DNA of 64,000 nucleotides from assembly GCF_002150785.1 (NCBI RefSeq), contig NZ_MTAZ01000004.1:434001-498000 (forward strand), in the 5' to 3' direction. Of the stretch, positions 52,641 to 62,321 are shown in pieces; within the stretch, counting starts at the first letter, position 1; every line of letters begins with the position of its first letter. Source of the DNA: Arenibacter amylolyticus (GTDB lineage Bacteria; Bacteroidota; Bacteroidia; Flavobacteriales; Flavobacteriaceae). Position numbers and translations under genes: made by a program. The notes below the pieces were generated by a model. That model had not been told where the DNA came from, did not search any database, and saw only the letters and a list, made by a program, of their open reading frames with translations.

Positions 52641-54809
52641 GTGAGAAAAACATCTTTTTTAGTACTGATTTTCATCTTCACTTCCTTTTCTGCGCTACTA
52701 GCCCAAAATAATAAAATTACCCTCGAAGAAATCTATAGTGGTACCTTCAGTACCAAGGGGATGGATAAATTGCGATCCCTACAAAATGGAGAGCAATACA
52801 CCATTTTAAACCTAGATAGGGCGAATAGGGAATCTTCCATAGACAAATACGATTATAAAACCCTGGAGAAATCCGAAACCTTGCTTCGCTCTTCTGCATC
52901 CAAAGGCATCCCTTTCTTTACTTCCTATGAGTTTAGTAAGGACGAAACCAAAGTGCTGTTGGCAACGGAAATTACCCCTATTTTTAGAAGGTCTACCTTG
53001 GGGCTGTACTACGTTTACGACATGGAGACCCAAAAAACCATCAAGGTTTCTGAGGATAAAATTCAAGAACCTTCCCTTTCCCCAGACGGGACCCAGGTGG
53101 CCTACGTACGAGATAATAATATTTATATTTTTAATATCGCGGAAAACACCACCGTACAAATTACCGAGGATGGTGAAAAGAATAAGATTATAAATGGGGT
53201 TACAGATTGGGTCTACGAAGAGGAGTTTGCATTTGTTAGGGCCTTTGAGTGGAATTCCGATGGGAGCAAATTGGCTTTTATTAGATTTGATGAATCCCTG
53301 GTTCCAGAATTCTCAATGGATGTATATGGCAGTGACCTTTACCAGACCCAGACCGTATTTAAATATCCAAAAGCAGGAGAAGAGAATGCCGTAGTTTCCC
53401 TTCATATGTTGGATGTGAACTCGGGTAGTATCACGGAGATAGATCTAAACGATCCCTACTATATTCCAAGAATAAAATGGATGAACCATCCTAATTTTCT
53501 AAGTGTACAAACCTTGAATAGGCATCAGAATAATTTAAAGTTGGTGCAGGTAAATGCCACTAGTGGGACAACCAAAACCCTGTTGGAGGAGACAGACGAA
53601 GCCTATTTGGACGTAACCGACAACCTAACTTTTCTGAAGGATGATAGCTTTATCTGGACAAGTGAGCAAGATGGGTACAACCATATTTATCTATACGACT
53701 CCAGTGGGAAATTAAAATCTCAAGTGACTAATGGGCCCTGGGAAGTAACCAGGTATTATGGGTACGATTCCAAGTCGGGCCGTATCTTTTATCAGTCCAC
53801 CGAAAACGGTTCCATCAATAGGGATGTGTACAGTATTCGCAGCAATGGAAAGGGGAAAAAACGTCTCACTGCTGCCCTGGGAAGGAATTCGGCCGACTTC
53901 AGTGCGGATTTCACCTATTTCATCAATTCCTATTCCAGTGCAACTACTCCCCCCACCTTTACCTTGCACCAAGCGTCCACTGGAAAAAAAATAAAGGATA
54001 TCCTGGATAATAACCATTTGTTGGAGAAGCTAGCGGCCTATACCTTAAGCCCTAAGGAGTTTTCTACCATAGCGATCAACGGCAATGAGTTGAATATGTG
54101 GATGATAAAACCTGCCGATTTCGATCCCAATAAAAAATATCCATTGTTTATGACCCAATATAGCGGCCCGGGATCCCAGTCTGTTTCCAATTCTTGGATG
54201 GGGAGCAATGACTACTGGTACCAAATGCTGGCCAATGAAGGGTATATAGTGGTTTGTGTAGATGGAAGGGGCACCGGATATAAAGGCGCCCAATTTAAGA
54301 AGGTGACCTATAGGGAATTGGGAAAATACGAGGTGGAAGACCAGATTGATGCCGCGAAAAAATTGAGTGAACTGCCCTATATAGATGAAGAAAGAACCGG
54401 AATATGGGGATGGAGTTATGGCGGATTTATGTCTACCAATTGCTTGCTAAAGGGGAACGATACCTTCGAAATGGCTATTGCAGTAGCTCCAGTGACTTCT
54501 TGGAGGTTTTACGATACTATTTATACGGAGCGTTTTATGCGTACCCCACAGGAGAATCCAAGTGGGTACGATGAGAACTCCCCCTTTAATTACCCTGAGC
54601 TCCTAAAAGGAAAATACCTGTTGGTTCATGGTAGTAGTGACGATAATGTGCACGTGCAGAATGCCATGCGAATGGTAGATGCATTGGTGCAAGCCAATAA
54701 GCAGTTCGAATGGGCCATTTACCCAGACAAAAACCATGGGATATACGGAGGGAATACCCGGCTGCATCTCTATACTAAAATGACCAATTTTATTAAAGAA
54801 AATCTATAA
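52641..54809 (+). CDS. S9B dipeptidyl-peptidase IV-type serine peptidase
   Basis: Releases dipeptides, usually X-Pro, from peptides in the periplasm or at the outer face. The signal peptide (RKTSFLVLIFIFTSFSALLAQ) is followed by a beta-propeller domain (DPPIV_N, residues about 100-450). The prolyl-oligopeptidase catalytic domain has Ser in GIWGWSYGGFMSTN, Asp in LVHGSSDDNVHVQN and His in PDKNHGIYGG. The WVYEEEFAF stretch holds the Glu pair that recognises the substrate N-terminus. GTG at 52641 is chosen; TTG at 52632 adds three residues. Two peptide transporter genes follow. Confidence 0.93.
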   Translation: MRKTSFLVLIFIFTSFSALLAQNNKITLEEIYSGTFSTKGMDKLRSLQNGEQYTILNLDRANRESSIDKYDYKTLEKSETLLRSSASKGIPFFTSYEFSKDETKVLLATEITPIFRRSTLGLYYVYDMETQKTIKVSEDKIQEPSLSPDGTQVAYVRDNNIYIFNIAENTTVQITEDGEKNKIINGVTDWVYEEEFAFVRAFEWNSDGSKLAFIRFDESLVPEFSMDVYGSDLYQTQTVFKYPKAGEENAVVSLHMLDVNSGSITEIDLNDPYYIPRIKWMNHPNFLSVQTLNRHQNNLKLVQVNATSGTTKTLLEETDEAYLDVTDNLTFLKDDSFIWTSEQDGYNHIYLYDSSGKLKSQVTNGPWEVTRYYGYDSKSGRIFYQSTENGSINRDVYSIRSNGKGKKRLTAALGRNSADFSADFTYFINSYSSATTPPTFTLHQASTGKKIKDILDNNHLLEKLAAYTLSPKEFSTIAINGNELNMWMIKPADFDPNKKYPLFMTQYSGPGSQSVSNSWMGSNDYWYQMLANEGYIVVCVDGRGTGYKGAQFKKVTYRELGKYEVEDQIDAAKKLSELPYIDEERTGIWGWSYGGFMSTNCLLKGNDTFEMAIAVAPVTSWRFYDTIYTERFMRTPQENPSGYDENSPFNYPELLKGKYLLVHGSSDDNVHVQNAMRMVDALVQANKQFEWAIYPDKNHGIYGGNTRLHLYTKMTNFIKENL

Positions 54810-54824
54810 TTAACAAATCTACCT

Positions 54825-56660
54825 ATGCAAACTTCAGTAACTCAAATGCCTCGGAAAGAACTTTTTGGCCATCCTGTTGGTCTTTTTATCCTGTTTTTCA
54901 CGGAAATGTGGGAGCGGTTTTCCTACTATGGAATGCGGGGTATTTTAGTGCTCTATATTGCTGCCTCGGCTACGGCCGTAGATCCCGGATTGGGGTGGTC
55001 TAATAAGGATGCAATTTGGTTATATGGTTGGTATACTATGTTGGTCTATGTGGCTTCCATTCCCGGAGGTTGGATAGCCGATAAATTTTTAGGGCAGAAA
55101 AAAACGGTGATGTTAGGTGGATTATTGCTCTGTGCTGGTCATATTACGTTGGCTATCCCACAAGACTGGGCCTTTTTCACCGGTCTTATCCTTATTATTT
55201 TGGGTGTAGGAGGTCTAAAGCCTAATATTTCCACTATGGTGGGCGGTTTGTACAAAGAAGGAGACATAAGAAGGGATAGCGGATTTACCATTTTCTATAT
55301 TGGTATTAATATCGGAGCCTTCTTAGCTAGTATCTCCGTTGGATTGGTAGCCTACTATTACGGTTGGCACTATGGTTTTGGATTGGCCGGAATAGGGATG
55401 TTAATAGGACAGTCCGTATTCATCTGGGGACAGAAGTATTTAAAAGGAGTCGGAGAATTTAGTGGAGGGAAAAATGTTTCCGAAGAAGAGAGACAAGCCG
55501 CTAAACGCCCCTTGAATAAAGTTGAAAAGGATAGGGTACTAGTGTTGCTAATCTCCTTCTTGATAGTAATTGTTTTCTGGGGAGCCTTTGAGCAAGCCGG
55601 TGGTTTAATGAACCTTTACGCAGATGCCAAAGTAGATAGACATATTGGATTAAGTTGGTTAGAGGAAATCCCTGCTGCTGTTTTCCAATCGCTAAATGCG
55701 GGATATATTATCATTTTTGGAACCATGGTAGGCGGATTCTGGATCTGGTGGAAGAAAAAAGGCAGAGAGTCGTCTTCCTTGTTTAAAATGGCCATCGGTA
55801 CCATGATTATGGGACTTGGGTATGTCTTTATGATGTTTGCCTCCAAGGAAGCTAGTTCCGAAGTCTTTGGAAAGGCAGCCATGGTATGGATCTTCCTGGC
55901 GTACTTGTTTCATACCTTGGGAGAACTTTGTACTTCCCCGGTTTCACTTTCCTTTATTACCAAGCTGGCTCCAATTAAATACGCCTCCATTATGATGGGA
56001 GTTTATTTTGCCGCCACAGGATTTGGAAACAAACTGGCCGGAAGCATTGGGGAGTCTTCCCAGTTGCATCCTTATCAGGGGGAAATGATGGTAGATAAAG
56101 AAGGCATCCTGCCTTTTATCTCCAAAGATTCCATGGAAATAAAAACCCTGGATAAAGGGATCGTCAAGATTTACGATTTCCCTATAAATGAGGATAAAAA
56201 CTTCAATATTAAAAGTGAGGTCTTTATAGACAATGGTTCGGTAGTTTTCCAAGAAATGGGAACCGGAAAGTTGCTTAACAGCTTGTTCGAGATAAACGAT
56301 ACAGGAAAAAGCACCCAATCTAGATTAATAGAAACCTTAAAGGAGAACAACGCGGTGGCCGGTAATCCTTATCATGCCAATCTGGTGTTCGAGAAAGATA
56401 GTGATGCTGCCAAGATTATAGAGAACAAAGGAGACGGTAATAATTACCAAGTGTCCTTTGTATTGGAGGAAGAGCAAAGCGAACAGGAGTTCAGTACGTT
56501 TATGTGGCTCACCATTTTCACCGTGAGTTTTGGATTGCTTCTTATTGTGTTCTTGAAGAAATTGAAAAAACTTACCCATGGGGCAGAGGATCATGAGTAT
56601 GATGTTAAGGATAATGAGCCTTATGAACTCGGGGATCCAGATATCAAGAAAGGGAATTAA
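54825..56660 (+). CDS. POT-family proton-dependent di/tripeptide transporter with large insert
   Basis: An inner-membrane peptide/H+ symporter of 611 residues. The POT signature is FTEMWERFSYYGMRGIL (ExxERFxYYG) with FLGQKKTVMLGGLLL and FTIFYIGINIGAFLA. Between what should be the last two helices it carries a hydrophilic insert of about 140 residues (roughly 415-555; QGEMMVDKEGILPF to EEEQSEQEFSTF) with no membrane segment. The insert is absent from the paralogue downstream. It lies 15 nt after the S9 peptidase and 35 nt before the paralogue, so the three genes form a peptide-use operon. Confidence 0.92.
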   Translation: MQTSVTQMPRKELFGHPVGLFILFFTEMWERFSYYGMRGILVLYIAASATAVDPGLGWSNKDAIWLYGWYTMLVYVASIPGGWIADKFLGQKKTVMLGGLLLCAGHITLAIPQDWAFFTGLILIILGVGGLKPNISTMVGGLYKEGDIRRDSGFTIFYIGINIGAFLASISVGLVAYYYGWHYGFGLAGIGMLIGQSVFIWGQKYLKGVGEFSGGKNVSEEERQAAKRPLNKVEKDRVLVLLISFLIVIVFWGAFEQAGGLMNLYADAKVDRHIGLSWLEEIPAAVFQSLNAGYIIIFGTMVGGFWIWWKKKGRESSSLFKMAIGTMIMGLGYVFMMFASKEASSEVFGKAAMVWIFLAYLFHTLGELCTSPVSLSFITKLAPIKYASIMMGVYFAATGFGNKLAGSIGESSQLHPYQGEMMVDKEGILPFISKDSMEIKTLDKGIVKIYDFPINEDKNFNIKSEVFIDNGSVVFQEMGTGKLLNSLFEINDTGKSTQSRLIETLKENNAVAGNPYHANLVFEKDSDAAKIIENKGDGNNYQVSFVLEEEQSEQEFSTFMWLTIFTVSFGLLLIVFLKKLKKLTHGAEDHEYDVKDNEPYELGDPDIKKGN

Positions 56661-56695
56661 ACCGTAGACAAGGAAGCTTAATAAATACATATTTT

Positions 56696-58480
56696 ATGAA
56701 TACCGATATTGAAAAATTATTTAAGGATAATGTTATAGGTCATCCGGCCGGACTTTTTGTTTTGTTTTTTACTGAGATGTGGGAGCGATTTTCCTTTTAT
56801 GGAATGCGAATCTTGCTGGTGTTGTTCTTAACTGCGCCAATGATCAGTGATAACCCAGGATGGGAATGGCCAAGGGAACATGCATTATCCTTAATTGGGA
56901 CCTATGCCTCCCTACTTTACCTAACTCCAATTATAGGGGGCTATATAGCAGATAGATTTACGGGCTATAAATGGGCAGTAATCATAGGGTGTTTTATAAT
57001 GACGCTTGGCCATGCTTCCATGGCTGTAGAAACTCCATTTGCCCTGTATTTAGGTCTGGCATTCTTGGTAATAGGAACCGGGTTTTTTAAACCAAATATT
57101 ACCTCCATGATTTCCGAAATGTACAAAGGAAAGGAGTCTAAAAAAGATGGAGCCTATACTATCTTTTATATGGGGGTGAATGCAGGTGCCTTTTTCGGAA
57201 TGATGCTCTGTGGGTATCTGGCAGAAAACCTTGGTTGGAGCTATGGATTTGGCCTGGCCGGTATCTTTATGTTCCTAGGAATGTTGCAGTTCTGGTTGGC
57301 GAAAGATTTATTTGGGAAAATTGGGGAAAAGCCTAGTGTAGTTAAAGAAGCGGAATTGCAGCAAGACTTACGGGATGAGGCCAATGCGGGAGGAGAAAAG
57401 AAAGAGGTAGAGGAAAAGCCCAACCCTTTTACCCAGTTGGATATGGTACTGATTGTACTATCCTCTTTAGGCGGATTGTTGTACTTGTTTAACGACCCTA
57501 TGTCCAAAGTGGGTGACATCAATATTTTAGATTTTAAAGTAGGTGCCTTAGACGGATCCAATTTTACGGTGCTATTGGCCCTAGCTATGTTTTTATACCT
57601 AATTGTCAGCAGGATCTCTAGATATTCCAAGATAGTACGCGACCGAATTATTGCGGTATCCATTTTCGGGATTTTTACCGTCTTCTTCTTTGCGGCCTTT
57701 GAGCAATCTTTGGGATCCATGACTATTTTTGCAAGGGATTATACCGCTAGGGAATTAGCGGGGAATTCGGCCTTGGTATTTAAGATCATAGATCTGATCC
57801 TTACCGTGGGTCCCTTGGCGGTGATTACTTGGGTACTGTATTTATTGTTTAAAAAGACCTATTCCAAGATCCCTTACTCTAATATTATATTGGCGCTAGC
57901 ATTTATTTTCCTGTGGGGTATCGTAATCTGGAAAATAGACAGGGAGTTTAGTCAGGATACTACAGAGGTAGGTGCCTCATGGTTTGGGATATTAAACTCT
58001 TTCTTCATTATTAGTTTGGCACCGTTCTTTTCCAAATGGTGGGAGAGTAAATACAACCCTAGTGCCGCTATGAAGTATGGTTTGGGATTAATTCTATTAG
58101 GGGTAGGGTTTGGTATTTTGGCCTTCGGTACCGTTGGGATACCATCAGGGGCACAAACCGCTTCGGTAAGTATGATGTTCTTAATCTTGGCTTATTTATT
58201 CCACACCATGGGAGAACTCTGTTTATCACCTGTTGGTTTATCTTATTTAAGTAAGTTAGTGCCAGGCAGAATGATCGGGTTTATGTTTGGAATCTGGTAC
58301 CTAGCCATCGCTATCGGTCAGAAAGCCGCAGGGACTATGGGGGGAATGATCGATAAAATTTCGGAGGAATACTCCTTGGGGACCTTCTTTTTAATTTTTG
58401 CTTTGGTGCCAGCAGGCGTAGGATTTGTTTCCATTGTGCTGAACCCGTTGTTGAAAAAATTGATGCACGGAGTGCGATAA
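56696..58480 (+). CDS. POT-family proton-dependent di/tripeptide transporter
   Basis: A 594-residue paralogue of the preceding gene with FTEMWERFSFYGMRILLVL, TGYKWAVIIGCFI and YTIFYMGVNAGAFFG. It lacks the periplasmic-size insert but has a charged cytoplasmic loop (residues about 215-245, EEKK-rich). It imports di- or tripeptides with protons, likely with a specificity different from its neighbour. A terminator stem lies just past its stop, inside the convergent comEC gene. Confidence 0.93.
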   Translation: MNTDIEKLFKDNVIGHPAGLFVLFFTEMWERFSFYGMRILLVLFLTAPMISDNPGWEWPREHALSLIGTYASLLYLTPIIGGYIADRFTGYKWAVIIGCFIMTLGHASMAVETPFALYLGLAFLVIGTGFFKPNITSMISEMYKGKESKKDGAYTIFYMGVNAGAFFGMMLCGYLAENLGWSYGFGLAGIFMFLGMLQFWLAKDLFGKIGEKPSVVKEAELQQDLRDEANAGGEKKEVEEKPNPFTQLDMVLIVLSSLGGLLYLFNDPMSKVGDINILDFKVGALDGSNFTVLLALAMFLYLIVSRISRYSKIVRDRIIAVSIFGIFTVFFFAAFEQSLGSMTIFARDYTARELAGNSALVFKIIDLILTVGPLAVITWVLYLLFKKTYSKIPYSNIILALAFIFLWGIVIWKIDREFSQDTTEVGASWFGILNSFFIISLAPFFSKWWESKYNPSAAMKYGLGLILLGVGFGILAFGTVGIPSGAQTASVSMMFLILAYLFHTMGELCLSPVGLSYLSKLVPGRMIGFMFGIWYLAIAIGQKAAGTMGGMIDKISEEYSLGTFFLIFALVPAGVGFVSIVLNPLLKKLMHGVR

Positions 58481-58483
58481 AAT

Positions 58484-60508
58484 TCAAGGTTTATTAAAAA
58501 TATAGGCTCCCTTTTCACCAGTATAGTGGAAAGGGAGTTTTCTTTTTTGGCAGGTGGCTTTCCAACGTGCTATATAGCTGTGGTAATTACTGCCGTCTGC
58601 TAATATTAGTTTGGGCTGCACCGAATCTAAGAGCCGTTCTAAGTTTATTTTTGGGGATTGGGTTAGTAAAAGGGTAGTGGCTTTTAGGTAATGGGAGGGA
58701 AGCTTACTAAAGGTGCTGTCTATCACTAACAAACTTTCTTTCCCTATCTTAAAGCTGTTCTTTATGGGCCGATGTTCTATTTGACGAAGGTGTTGGGCAA
58801 TAGAGTAATCCGTAACCATCCTATTGGCCTTAGACCAATTGTTGGTGTATACCATAGCCTTCTGCCCCGTTTGATGCAATAAAGTAGTGTTGTTGCCAGT
58901 ATGCCCTAAGACCAAAAGTTCTTTTTGGTAGATGTGCTGAGTTTTCCCAATTACCCAAAGTTGAAAACAAATGATGCTGCAAAGGAAAAGAGCGGTTCTT
59001 TTAAAAGTGACTTTTTCCAGCATCCATACTAGGGTGATAAGGATGGTGTAACCCAAGAGTAATTGAATGGCATCAAAGGATATGTTTCTAAAAATAAAAC
59101 GCTCTTGTTGTGCTACCCATGCAATAGTAGTGTTCATCCAGCCTATAATATTATTGTAAAGAACAACTAGTACATGGGGAAGGCTGTTGGTCAATGCTAA
59201 GGTGATCACTACGATTCCTATGCCTAAAATCAATGCCAAGAAAGGAAGGATCAACAGGCTAGAGAGAAAGAACAAGCCGGGGAATTGATGAAAGTAATAT
59301 AGACCGAGGGGAAGTACGCCCAGTTGTGCGGCTACACTTACTGCAAGCAATTCCCAGCCCCTTTTTAGGACCCAATTTTTGGGTATCCATAATTTTTGGA
59401 GAAGGGGGTAGATCCAGATAATGGCAAAAACGGCGGCATAGCTTAACTGAAAACCTACTTGGAACAATAGTAGGGGGTTTATTAGGAGTAGGATGAAAAA
59501 AAAGGAGAGGGCTAGGATGTTAAAATGATTGGTTGGCCTATTCAAGTATAGGGCATAGGCAACAAAGCTGAACATGGTAACGGCACGGAGAATAGAAGGA
59601 GACATGCCTGCCAAAAATGCAAATGCCCAAAGTAAGAGTACAATGCTTACCATCTTTACGACCCTTCCGTTGGGTAGGAATTCCAAGGGTGCTAATAAAA
59701 AGTGCAATAACCCTAATAATATCCCTATGTGTAAGCCAGAAAGAGCCAAGATGTGAAAGGCCCCTGCATCCTTATAATCGGTGTTGGTGGCCTCGGTTAC
59801 TTCGTTCCGCTCCCCCAATAATAGGGCTTGGATAATTCCTAGCTCCGCGGTCCCGAAAGCTTCTTTTCTTAATTGGGAGGTGATGTGGTTCCGTGTCCGC
59901 GCTGCCAGTCCCCAAAGGGTTTCCGTTGGATGTTCTTTTAAAATATAGCGCTCTTTAGACAGGCGAATTTGGTGATGTACTCCCAGTCCTTCCAAATAGC
60001 TTCCATAATCAAATTGGTAGGGGTTTAACGGCCGCGGAACAGCTTGGAGGGTAGTGTGGGTGATAAGTTCATCATCTACTCTTAGCGCTGCTGTAGCAGG
60101 GTTCTTATTAATCTGCACTAATACCTTTCCCTTAAGCTTTTTGCCATCCATATACTGTAATTGGGCAATATAGCGTTGGGAAAAAGCATTCTCTTTTAAG
60201 ACCTCTTGGATTTTTAGCGTGTAGGTGCGGGATTGGGCTATCCCAAAATGGGAATAGTGGTGGGGGTTATTTTTAATGGTTGCCAAGCTAACACTTAGCA
60301 TCCCAATCATTGCGGTTAGTAAGGCCACAAGAATTCCAAAGTGCAATCGCTTTTTTTGAACAAAGAAATGCTCCCATCCCAATAGTAGTAAGAGGGTTAG
60401 GCAGCCAATCATCGCAATTTTTGGGGATGGATTAATGTAATCTCCCAAAAGGATTCCCAGCGCCAAACACAGGCAAAGTTTTATGGCTGTGAACCTTAGT
60501 AGTTGCAT
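58484..60508 (-). CDS. comEC: ComEC/Rec2-family DNA-uptake channel protein
   Basis: A 674-residue inner-membrane protein of the competence DNA-translocation family. An N-terminal DUF4131-like part (helices then a soluble OB-fold-like stretch) is followed by the Competence domain with HILALSGLHIGILLGLLHFLL, LWAFAFLAGMSPSILRAVTMFSFV and about eight helices. The C-terminal roughly 150 residues resemble only a reduced metallo-beta-lactamase remnant without an HxHxDH motif, as in many Bacteroidota. It lies 1 nt after the NlpC/P60 gene. Its coding end carries the neighbour's terminator. Confidence 0.88.
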   Translation of the reverse strand: MQLLRFTAIKLCLCLALGILLGDYINPSPKIAMIGCLTLLLLLGWEHFFVQKKRLHFGILVALLTAMIGMLSVSLATIKNNPHHYSHFGIAQSRTYTLKIQEVLKENAFSQRYIAQLQYMDGKKLKGKVLVQINKNPATAALRVDDELITHTTLQAVPRPLNPYQFDYGSYLEGLGVHHQIRLSKERYILKEHPTETLWGLAARTRNHITSQLRKEAFGTAELGIIQALLLGERNEVTEATNTDYKDAGAFHILALSGLHIGILLGLLHFLLAPLEFLPNGRVVKMVSIVLLLWAFAFLAGMSPSILRAVTMFSFVAYALYLNRPTNHFNILALSFFFILLLINPLLLFQVGFQLSYAAVFAIIWIYPLLQKLWIPKNWVLKRGWELLAVSVAAQLGVLPLGLYYFHQFPGLFFLSSLLILPFLALILGIGIVVITLALTNSLPHVLVVLYNNIIGWMNTTIAWVAQQERFIFRNISFDAIQLLLGYTILITLVWMLEKVTFKRTALFLCSIICFQLWVIGKTQHIYQKELLVLGHTGNNTTLLHQTGQKAMVYTNNWSKANRMVTDYSIAQHLRQIEHRPIKNSFKIGKESLLVIDSTFSKLPSHYLKATTLLLTQSPKINLERLLDSVQPKLILADGSNYHSYIARWKATCQKRKLPFHYTGEKGAYIFNKP
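58507..58548 (+). terminator. Intrinsic terminator for the peptide operon, inside the 3' end of comEC
   Basis: CTCCCTTTTCAC (58507-58518) pairs with GTGGAAAGGGAG (58526-58537; one G-U) across a 7-nt loop, followed by TTTTCTTTTTT. It lies 26 nt after the POT stop and is fully inside the last codons of the convergent comEC. Confidence 0.85.
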
Positions 60509-60509
60509 A

Positions 60510-61070
60510 TTAAAGGATCCTGGTTGCCTTTACAAAGGCAGAATTCCAATACCCTTCCCGCAACGAGGAAACTATAACACCCCTAGAGGTTGTAGAATGA
60601 ATAAATTTTATGTCATTTCCGTCTACCGATACCACTAAACCTACATGGTTTATGTTTTTCTTCCGGTTGGAAGTGCCAAAGAATAGTAAATCTCCTTCCG
60701 CTACCTCCTTTAAACTAATTTCCTCCCCTTCTTTTGCTATCTCGTAAGAGGCACGTGGAATATCTATATTGTGCTCCCCAAAAGATACGTAGAGTAGGCC
60801 AGAACAGTCCATTCCCTTAGAAGAGGTGCCTCCAAACTTATAGCGCGTTCCGGAAAAGGTAAGAGCTGTGCCAATGATATCCCTAGATTTGTTGGGAGTG
60901 GTTACCGACTTAGCTTCAACCACTTTGGCTTCTTCCTTGGTGGGTGCAACAGACACTTCGGAGGGGGAAACACTGATTGTTCTCTGGGCAGTATCCACAT
61001 TTCTTTTCTTGGACGCTCCGCAGCCGATTACTAAAAACACCCCTACTAAAGAAAGAAATTTTCTGATCAT
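60510..61070 (-). CDS. NlpC/P60 (C40) peptidase lipoprotein
   Basis: A 186-residue lipoprotein (MIRKFLSLVGVFLVIGC, lipobox VIGC) with a linker of about 50 residues and an NlpC/P60 domain. The catalytic triad is visible: Cys in GMDCSGLLYVSF, His in INHVGLVVSVDG and the third polar His in FIHSTTSRGVIVS. It would cut stem peptides of peptidoglycan in the periplasm. It stands 1 nt ahead of comEC, and the preceding lpxB gene ends 63 nt upstream. Confidence 0.9.
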   Translation of the reverse strand: MIRKFLSLVGVFLVIGCGASKKRNVDTAQRTISVSPSEVSVAPTKEEAKVVEAKSVTTPNKSRDIIGTALTFSGTRYKFGGTSSKGMDCSGLLYVSFGEHNIDIPRASYEIAKEGEEISLKEVAEGDLLFFGTSNRKKNINHVGLVVSVDGNDIKFIHSTTSRGVIVSSLREGYWNSAFVKATRIL

Positions 61071-61099
61071 TATATTGAAAAGTAAGTGGACCTATTAGT

Positions 61100-61107
61100 C
61101 AAATTTA
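61100..61107 (-). promoter_or_regulatory. -7 box upstream of the NlpC/P60-comEC unit
   Basis: Minus-strand TAAATTTG matches TAnnTTTG; transcription near 61094 gives a 24-nt leader. No -33 element at the usual distance. Confidence 0.45.
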
Positions 61108-61133
61108 AAAAATTAAATGAGAATCTTAGGATT

Positions 61134-62261
61134 TTAGTGAGATGCATCCTGGGCAGCTGCTACAACAAGGGCTGCAGCTTTCTCACTAGCACCCCCGCCT
61201 CCCAATTTTTTCTCCAAACTGGCATAGGCTTCCAGTTGCCGCTCTCTATGGGGCCCTTCCAAGATAAGGCCTAGTTCCTTTATTAGGTTCTGCTGGTTTA
61301 GGTCGCCCTGAATAAGTTCTTTTACCACCTCCTTATCCATAATTAAGTTTACTAATGATATAAATTTTAAGGTAATGATTCGTTTCGCAATTTGATAGGA
61401 GATCCAGTTGGCTCTATAACACACTACCTGTGGAACTTTAAATAAGGCGGTTTCCAAGGTGGCGGTCCCACTGGTGACCAAGGCGGCATGCGATATGCTA
61501 AGAAGGTCGTACGTCTTATTAAAGACCACCCCAACCTGAGACGATTTTAAAAACGGCTGGTAAAAATCGGGTTCCAAACTAGGGGCACCCGCTATTACAA
61601 ATTGATACTCGGGGTACTGCTTGGTTACGGAAAGCATTAGCGATAACATTTTCTGTACCTCTTGCTTCCTACTGCCGGGCAGAAGGGCAATAATAGGTTT
61701 CTTTCCGTCCAAATTATTTTGGTCCCTAAAGGTTTCATTGGCAGTTCTGGGGAGTTCGCCAATGGCATCTATAAGAGGGTGGCCCACAAAATTTACCGGG
61801 AAATGGTGCTTGTTCTCATAAAAATCCTTTTCAAATGGAAGGATGACGTGCATGGCATCTATATCCCTTTTTATTTTTTTGATCCTTCCTTCCCTGGAGG
61901 CCCAAATTTGAGGGGAAATATAATAGTGGGTAGGGAATCCTTGTTCCTTGGCCCATGCAGCAATGCGCAGATTAAAACCTGAGTAGTCTATAAATACAAT
62001 AATATCAGGGTTATATTGGGAGATGTCTTCCTTGCAAAAGGCAATGTTTTTAAAAATTTGATTGATATTGGCGATGACCTCAAAAAAGCCCATAAAGGCC
62101 ATTTCCTTATAGTGTTTTACCAAAGTGCCCCCGGCCTGTTGCATTAAATCGCCTCCCCAACAGCGGATATCGGCATCGGAGTCTTTGGTCTTTATTGCTT
62201 TAATCAGGTTGGACCCATGCAGGTCCCCAGATGCCTCGCCGGCAATGATATAGTATTTCAT
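61134..62261 (-). CDS. lpxB: Lipid-A-disaccharide synthase
   Basis: Joins UDP-diacylglucosamine and lipid X to form the lipid A disaccharide at the inner membrane. The 375-residue GT19 protein has the N-terminal IIAGEASGDLHGSNLI, VNFVGHPLIDAI and IALLPGSRKQEVQKML, then VTSGTATLETALFKVPQVVCYR. It follows surE and a small membrane protein on the same strand. It shows the cell makes lipid A, consistent with lptC at 45.7 kb. Confidence 0.95.
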   Translation of the reverse strand: MKYYIIAGEASGDLHGSNLIKAIKTKDSDADIRCWGGDLMQQAGGTLVKHYKEMAFMGFFEVIANINQIFKNIAFCKEDISQYNPDIIVFIDYSGFNLRIAAWAKEQGFPTHYYISPQIWASREGRIKKIKRDIDAMHVILPFEKDFYENKHHFPVNFVGHPLIDAIGELPRTANETFRDQNNLDGKKPIIALLPGSRKQEVQKMLSLMLSVTKQYPEYQFVIAGAPSLEPDFYQPFLKSSQVGVVFNKTYDLLSISHAALVTSGTATLETALFKVPQVVCYRANWISYQIAKRIITLKFISLVNLIMDKEVVKELIQGDLNQQNLIKELGLILEGPHRERQLEAYASLEKKLGGGGASEKAAALVVAAAQDASH

Positions 62262-62321
62262 AGGTCTTGTTTAGTAGGATAGCCGTAGTTGTTTTGTTAT
62301 TGCAATAGGCCGTTTATATAT

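Noticed and set aside
54825-58480. The two POT genes as one gene broken by a frameshift
   Set aside because: Both are full length, each with its own N-terminal ExxER signature and C-terminal helices; they are tandem paralogues.
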